Source: Bostrychus sinensis (lineage: Eukaryota; Chordata; Actinopteri; Gobiiformes; Eleotridae). Taken from it: a stretch of DNA of 64,000 nucleotides. Below are positions 60,202 through 64,000 of this stretch, one piece after another. The stretch is taken from the NCBI GenBank assembly GCA_020698575.1, contig CM036243.1, positions 22,332,403 to 22,396,402 of the forward strand, in the 5' to 3' direction. The notes beneath the pieces are model-generated. The model did no database searches and was not told where the DNA came from. It saw nothing but the letters and a program-made list of their open reading frames with translations. Each line of letters starts with the position of its first letter. Positions within the stretch are counted from its first letter, which is position 1. The translations under genes were made by a program, and so were the position numbers.

Positions 60202-60899
60202 ATGGCATGGCCGCAGAAGAATGACCAACTGGATAAGAAAGTGCGGCCTCAGAACTGATAACCAGCGTTGTTTTGTTAAATTATCATATGTAGAGTTGAT
60301 GACTGTCTCTGTCCTAGTTCCCCAATTCCCTTATCGGACAGAGACGGTGCATGTAATCAGGGGCGTGATTTTCAATAAAAAGCATGAGAGAGCACCAGGG
60401 AGCCCAGGGCACATGGAGGGAATGTCCCCGATGCATGTCACTGGGTCTTTATCTCTGTCTGCTCTCCTTGCAAGTAAACCATTTAACGTGCTTGTGTTTC
60501 TTCTTGTTTTAGTATTATATAGTTGGATTAACCAGCTCCAACAACTTTAAACATTTGAGGTAAAAAAATATCATCATCATGAAAGAATGTGTACTCAAAA
60601 AGAATCAAAAGCAGGTTTCTCCTCCACCAATGCTGAGTTTGTCTGCACTGTTCAGCTGTAAAAGTGCTTCAGTTGTCTAGTTTCCCTAAAATGATAAATA
60701 CAATGAGTTATTACTATTAACTATATGATACCCTACTAGGAGTGGGAATCTTAGGGCATCTCACTATTTGAATCAATTTCAATTCAGAGGCCCATGATTA
60801 GATTCAAAAACTTCAGATTAGATTTATTGACGCATCAGACACCTTTTTGGTTCAGGTCAGCATTAATTCTTCAACAATGATTTATTTTATGAAAAGAGA

Positions 60900-61790
60900 A
60901 AATGTCCAAGGCTCTGGTCAGTTGCTGCAATTTTTTATTCAACGCCAACGCGTTTCAACTGAATCAGTCTTCATCAGAGCATTTGTAGTGCAGGTGCGTA
61001 AACACGCCTTTTAAAGGGACAAGTCATGTGCTCAGTCATGTGACAGACACATCCTACAACCAAGCACATCTCAACAAAGCATCAATACAACTATGTGGCA
61101 AGACACACCATCACAAAGTACATATAAAAAAAAGTATCAATATAAATATCACTACATTAATACGCATCAAATCCCCCACTACCAAGCACATATCAAAAAA
61201 ACATGAATAAAGGTTCATCAATGTAGACATCAATATTACACATAAAACATGTGACAATAGAACAAATCGGACGCAATCTACATATAAATGGTAGCTCACA
61301 TGCAGTGTGATGTATTGTCACATACAACCAACTCTGAAAATCACTCAAAGACCTACTTGAAACATTTACAAATGGCAACGTGTACAACAATAGTGGCAAA
61401 GTATTATATAAATGTGCATTCACCTAACATATGATGGTCCATTTTTGTTATATAGAAGAGGCATAGCAGATTACAAGGAGAAAAATCAATCTCCTCATTA
61501 AGGCCTGGCTTTTAACATATGAATCTGATAGGTTTTAGGTTTTAAAAGTTGTTTAAGTCTGTTGCCAGTCCTCTTGTCTTGTGGTACAGTGTCAATAACA
61601 AAGGCTTTTAGAGTGTTGGGGCTACCGTGTCTTTTTTCTTTATAATACTTAGCCATTGGGTAGTTCATGTTCTCCGTTCTTATTGCATATTCATGCTCAG
61701 CTAATCTCTTGCAAAATCTGCACTTCATTCTCCTGATATAAAAGCACCCACATTCACACTCCAATCAATAAACATCAAAGGTAGTGTAGT
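60900..61790 (-). mobile_element. Penelope-like retroelement, 3' part with GIY-YIG-like domain
   Basis: The minus strand 61498-61764 encodes 88 residues: CECGCFYIRRMKCRFCKRLA, EHEYAIRTENMNYPMAKYYK, KRHGSPNTLKAFVIDTVPQD, the layout of the C-terminal GIY-YIG endonuclease of Penelope-like elements (Cys cluster, FYIRR in place of the usual YIG/K, HxxxIR). Downstream on the same strand, about 60925-61020 carries gctctgatgaagactg ... gttgaaacgcgttgg followed by gaataaaaaa, the typical terminal segment of these elements. The reverse transcriptase is absent, so it is a 5'-truncated copy. Confidence 0.75.
60952..60977 (-). ncRNA. Possible hammerhead ribozyme core
   Basis: On the minus strand CTGATGA (60977-60971) is followed by GACTG, a short loop, CAGTT and GAAAC (60956-60952). 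This is the order of a hammerhead core (CUGANGA, stem II, GAAA). Hammerhead motifs are known in Penelope-like terminal repeats. Stems I and III are weak here, so self-cleavage is doubtful. Confidence 0.35.
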
Positions 61791-63019
61791 AGCTCAGTTC
61801 TATATTGTTGAATGTATTCTAGACTATTTAACTGTAATGTCTCGAATGCCATCAAACACATTATGTTTTACTAATGAACAAGGCAATGAGATAATAGCAC
61901 AGGACTCGTTATTTGGAGATGACCACCAATCTGACGCATCCTCGGACATTTTATTTTTTTATGAAGTTCTTACTCATCAGCCCAGTTTCCTGTTCTGAAG
62001 AGCACCTGGTATGGCATGCATCCATTTGATAAAGTCCAGTGAGCACTTCCAGCACCTCTTCTTCTAAAAGTATTTTATTTTAATTGTATATTTTAAATCA
62101 GAAACATAATTTTAAACACTTTCTACTCCAAAAACCAAAACTAGAGAACTAATGCTTGATATGTTGCAGTACCAAATTGTGTCAGCATTTGCCAGCGCTG
62201 ACTCTTTGCAACCCAGTAGCATAAGATTTGTAATGGACATGGCCTATATTATTAATTTGTAGTTTTTACAAAATTACAAATATAAGCTTTTCTGAATCAA
62301 TTCAGAATCTTTTTAAAGAAATGATCAATGCATTGGAAAAATGATTATTTTTTTCCAACCTCTATACACTACTAAATCCATAATTTAGTTTAGCTCTACC
62401 ATTCAATCTCCACACACATTGACAGTCATTTTAACTCTGTCAAAGTCTAAATGTACCTTCCCTTAGCTGTTGTTGTTTTTTTCTTGTGGCCTGTCTTTGA
62501 CCCTCTGCCCACTGTGTGCAGGTGGTTCTCTTCAATCAAACATCACCCACAGTCAGCCACACCACTTTTGTCTGTCAGACATGTTTTGCCCTTGAAGCTG
62601 TCAGATCTCTCAGTGTAAGTTGTATTTCTTACTGTGCTGTATGTGTTGATAATGGAGGGTGGATACTGAAAATGTACGTCACAAATGGCACTTTAGAAAC
62701 AATAGGTGCAGATTTTGCAGGCAGCTGTAAACTAACACGTCGCTGATAATCTGTGTATCTTAATTACTCCACCCACACAAGCCATTTAAACACAGTGTTG
62801 GTTAAGTGTTGATTACAGTGTTCAACCTTGACATGCATTTAAAAAGTTGCAATTTTTCAACATAACTTTTCCCATAACTTTTAACATTTTACAACAATTC
62901 AAGATTGTTTAGGCATGTCAATTTAGGGACAAAAAAGGCTGTTAATAGCTTAAGTAAACATACAGTGCATTCACTCATTTATTTATCTTTTTCTGCTGAC
63001 TCCCTTTAGGAGTTGTGGG

Positions 63020-63180
63020 TGGCTGCCTGTCTCGGCATCTATGGGCCTTAGGCAGATTGCACCCTGGATAGTGGCCAGTTAGTCACACAGGGCTGACCTA
63101 GACATATACTGACAGACAACCACTCACTCTCACATTCATTCACTGGGGGCAATTTAGATTCACCAATTCATTGAAGATAA
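63020..63180 (+). repeat. L2-type LINE tail fragment
   Basis: The strings ggcagattgcaccctggata, cacacagggctgacc and cactctcacattcattcact are characteristic of fish L2/SINE tails. Confidence 0.55.
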
Positions 63181-63284
63181 TATCCATAACCTCTTTTCTG
63201 ACAGGCAGGAGTGCTAGCCACGGTGCACTCCTGCAGCCCAACAATGCATTAACACAGAAACACATTCATGTTGATCTGTGGTTC

Positions 63285-63460
63285 TTAAATGGTCTGATTG
63301 TGACCCCTGATTTGACCTTTATGACACGTTTTTTTATTTAAAATCTGTTTTTGCATTTCATGTTAGTAAAATACTATTTAGTTTCAAAAATGCTACATTC
63401 AACCTCAACTTCCCCACGACTCATTTTTGAAATGTGACCCACTATTTAGCAACCACTGAT
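63285..63460. repeat. hAT-like (Charlie-type) fragment
   Basis: It begins tgtggttcttaaatggtc and ends tttagcaaccactg, with tgtgacccactatt inside. This is the same type of end as the fragment near 10100. Confidence 0.4.
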
Positions 63461-63769
63461 GTAGAGAAGACAAGATCTTCCTGCTTCACTGTTCAATGTA
63501 ATCTTTTTTTCTTTTTGTTTTCAGAATTTAAAAAACTAAATAAAGTGAAATATTATTGTGAATATCACCTTGGTTTGATTTTGAAGGTAAATACTTTCCA
63601 TCAGAAGCTGATTATTTCCCATACCACTGTATTTTTCTGTGCTCACCAACCTTTAGCTTTTGCAGCACTCTCCTCTATCCGAGTGCTTTCATTTTGCTGA
63701 TCCTTCATCTCAGTGCTCCTCAGCTCAGGCGTTTTCTTCTCATATCTTTCTCTGCTTCGGTTTTTCCCG

Positions 63770-63986
63770 TAGCCATACAATAACACAGACCGAGGCCTCT
63801 CTAAGTGCTTTTTTCCTGACGGTGTTGAGGGTCCTCCCCAAAACCAAACAGGAGCTCATTTTACCTTCACCCAGCCCAGTGAAGACCAGACCAACACAAC
63901 ATACCACACACATGATTGGTACAGTACAGGCTCGGAGTGCAATCACACTTCAGGATCAAGAACTGGATCAACATCACTTCAAGTAG
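63770..63986 (+). other. Exon-like segment at window end, gene unknown
   Basis: A strong pyrimidine tract (ttcttctcatatctttctct then cttcggtttttcccgtag) is followed by a frame reading TITQTEASLSAFFLTVLRVL, PKTKQELILPSPSPVKTRPT, QHTTHMIGTVQARSAITLQD, QELDQHHFK and a stop at 63984-63986. A second frame is open through the window end with several N-glycosylation-like sites. The family is unknown, and the reading frame cannot be chosen. Confidence 0.2.
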
Positions 63987-64000
63987 AATTGTGTATTTTT

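Noticed and set aside
60010..60560. Possible solo LTR (TATA-like, AATAAA and T-rich end).
   Set aside because: No matching TG...CA ends, no target duplication and no second copy visible; left as unnamed DNA with a hairpin.

Overview
This window is nuclear DNA from a teleost fish. The evidence is spliced vertebrate genes with GT-AG introns, 5' non-coding exons, AT-rich intergenic DNA, simple repeats, and many fish-type mobile-element remnants (hAT and Tc1/mariner miniatures, RTE and L2-like LINE pieces, a Penelope-like element and a 5S-derived SINE). The species cannot be named from the sequence alone.

Layout. The left end holds the 5' seven coding exons of pi4k2a (minus), cut off by the window edge. 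It is followed divergently by pgam1 (plus, four exons, complete) and exosc1 (plus, eight exons, complete). In human these three genes lie together on 10q24. From about 10.3 kb the content corresponds to human 16p: knop1 (minus), gprc5b (minus), a tandem cluster of three LITAF-domain genes (all minus, about 23.2-34 kb) and a somatostatin receptor of type-5 kind (minus, 46.9-52.7 kb). All exon joins given here were worked out by hand from reading frame, splice sites and family knowledge. Every complete gene closes in frame with no stop: pgam1 254 aa, exosc1 194, knop1 487, gprc5b 415, LITAF-like 147, 168 and 131, sstr5 450.

Between the genes the DNA is mostly mobile-element debris. Three foldback elements with long inverted ends lie at 13.5-16.6 kb. 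hAT miniatures lie near 3.9, 18 and 42.6 kb, two of them with 8-bp target duplications. Tc1/mariner relics lie at 37.0-38.3, 38.9-39.3 and 49.0-49.5 kb. A Penelope-like element with a GIY-YIG-like tail and a possible hammerhead core lies at 60.9-61.8 kb. From 52.7 kb to the right end no gene is securely recognised. A few exon-like segments there, and an isolated one at 43.1-43.3 kb, may belong to genes not resolved here.

The genes do not form a functional unit; vertebrate genes are independent transcription units. Their biology is phosphoinositide lipid kinase (PI4K2A), glycolysis (PGAM1), RNA exosome cap (EXOSC1), nucleolar lysine-rich protein (KNOP1), orphan class C receptor (GPRC5B), endolysosomal membrane zinc proteins (LITAF family) and peptide-hormone GPCR (SSTR5). 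The points most worth following are the LITAF triplication with unequal PY motifs, the five-exon somatostatin receptor, the charged loop insertions of gprc5b, the orphan exon at 43.1 kb and the Penelope-like element. I found no convincing wholly new system.
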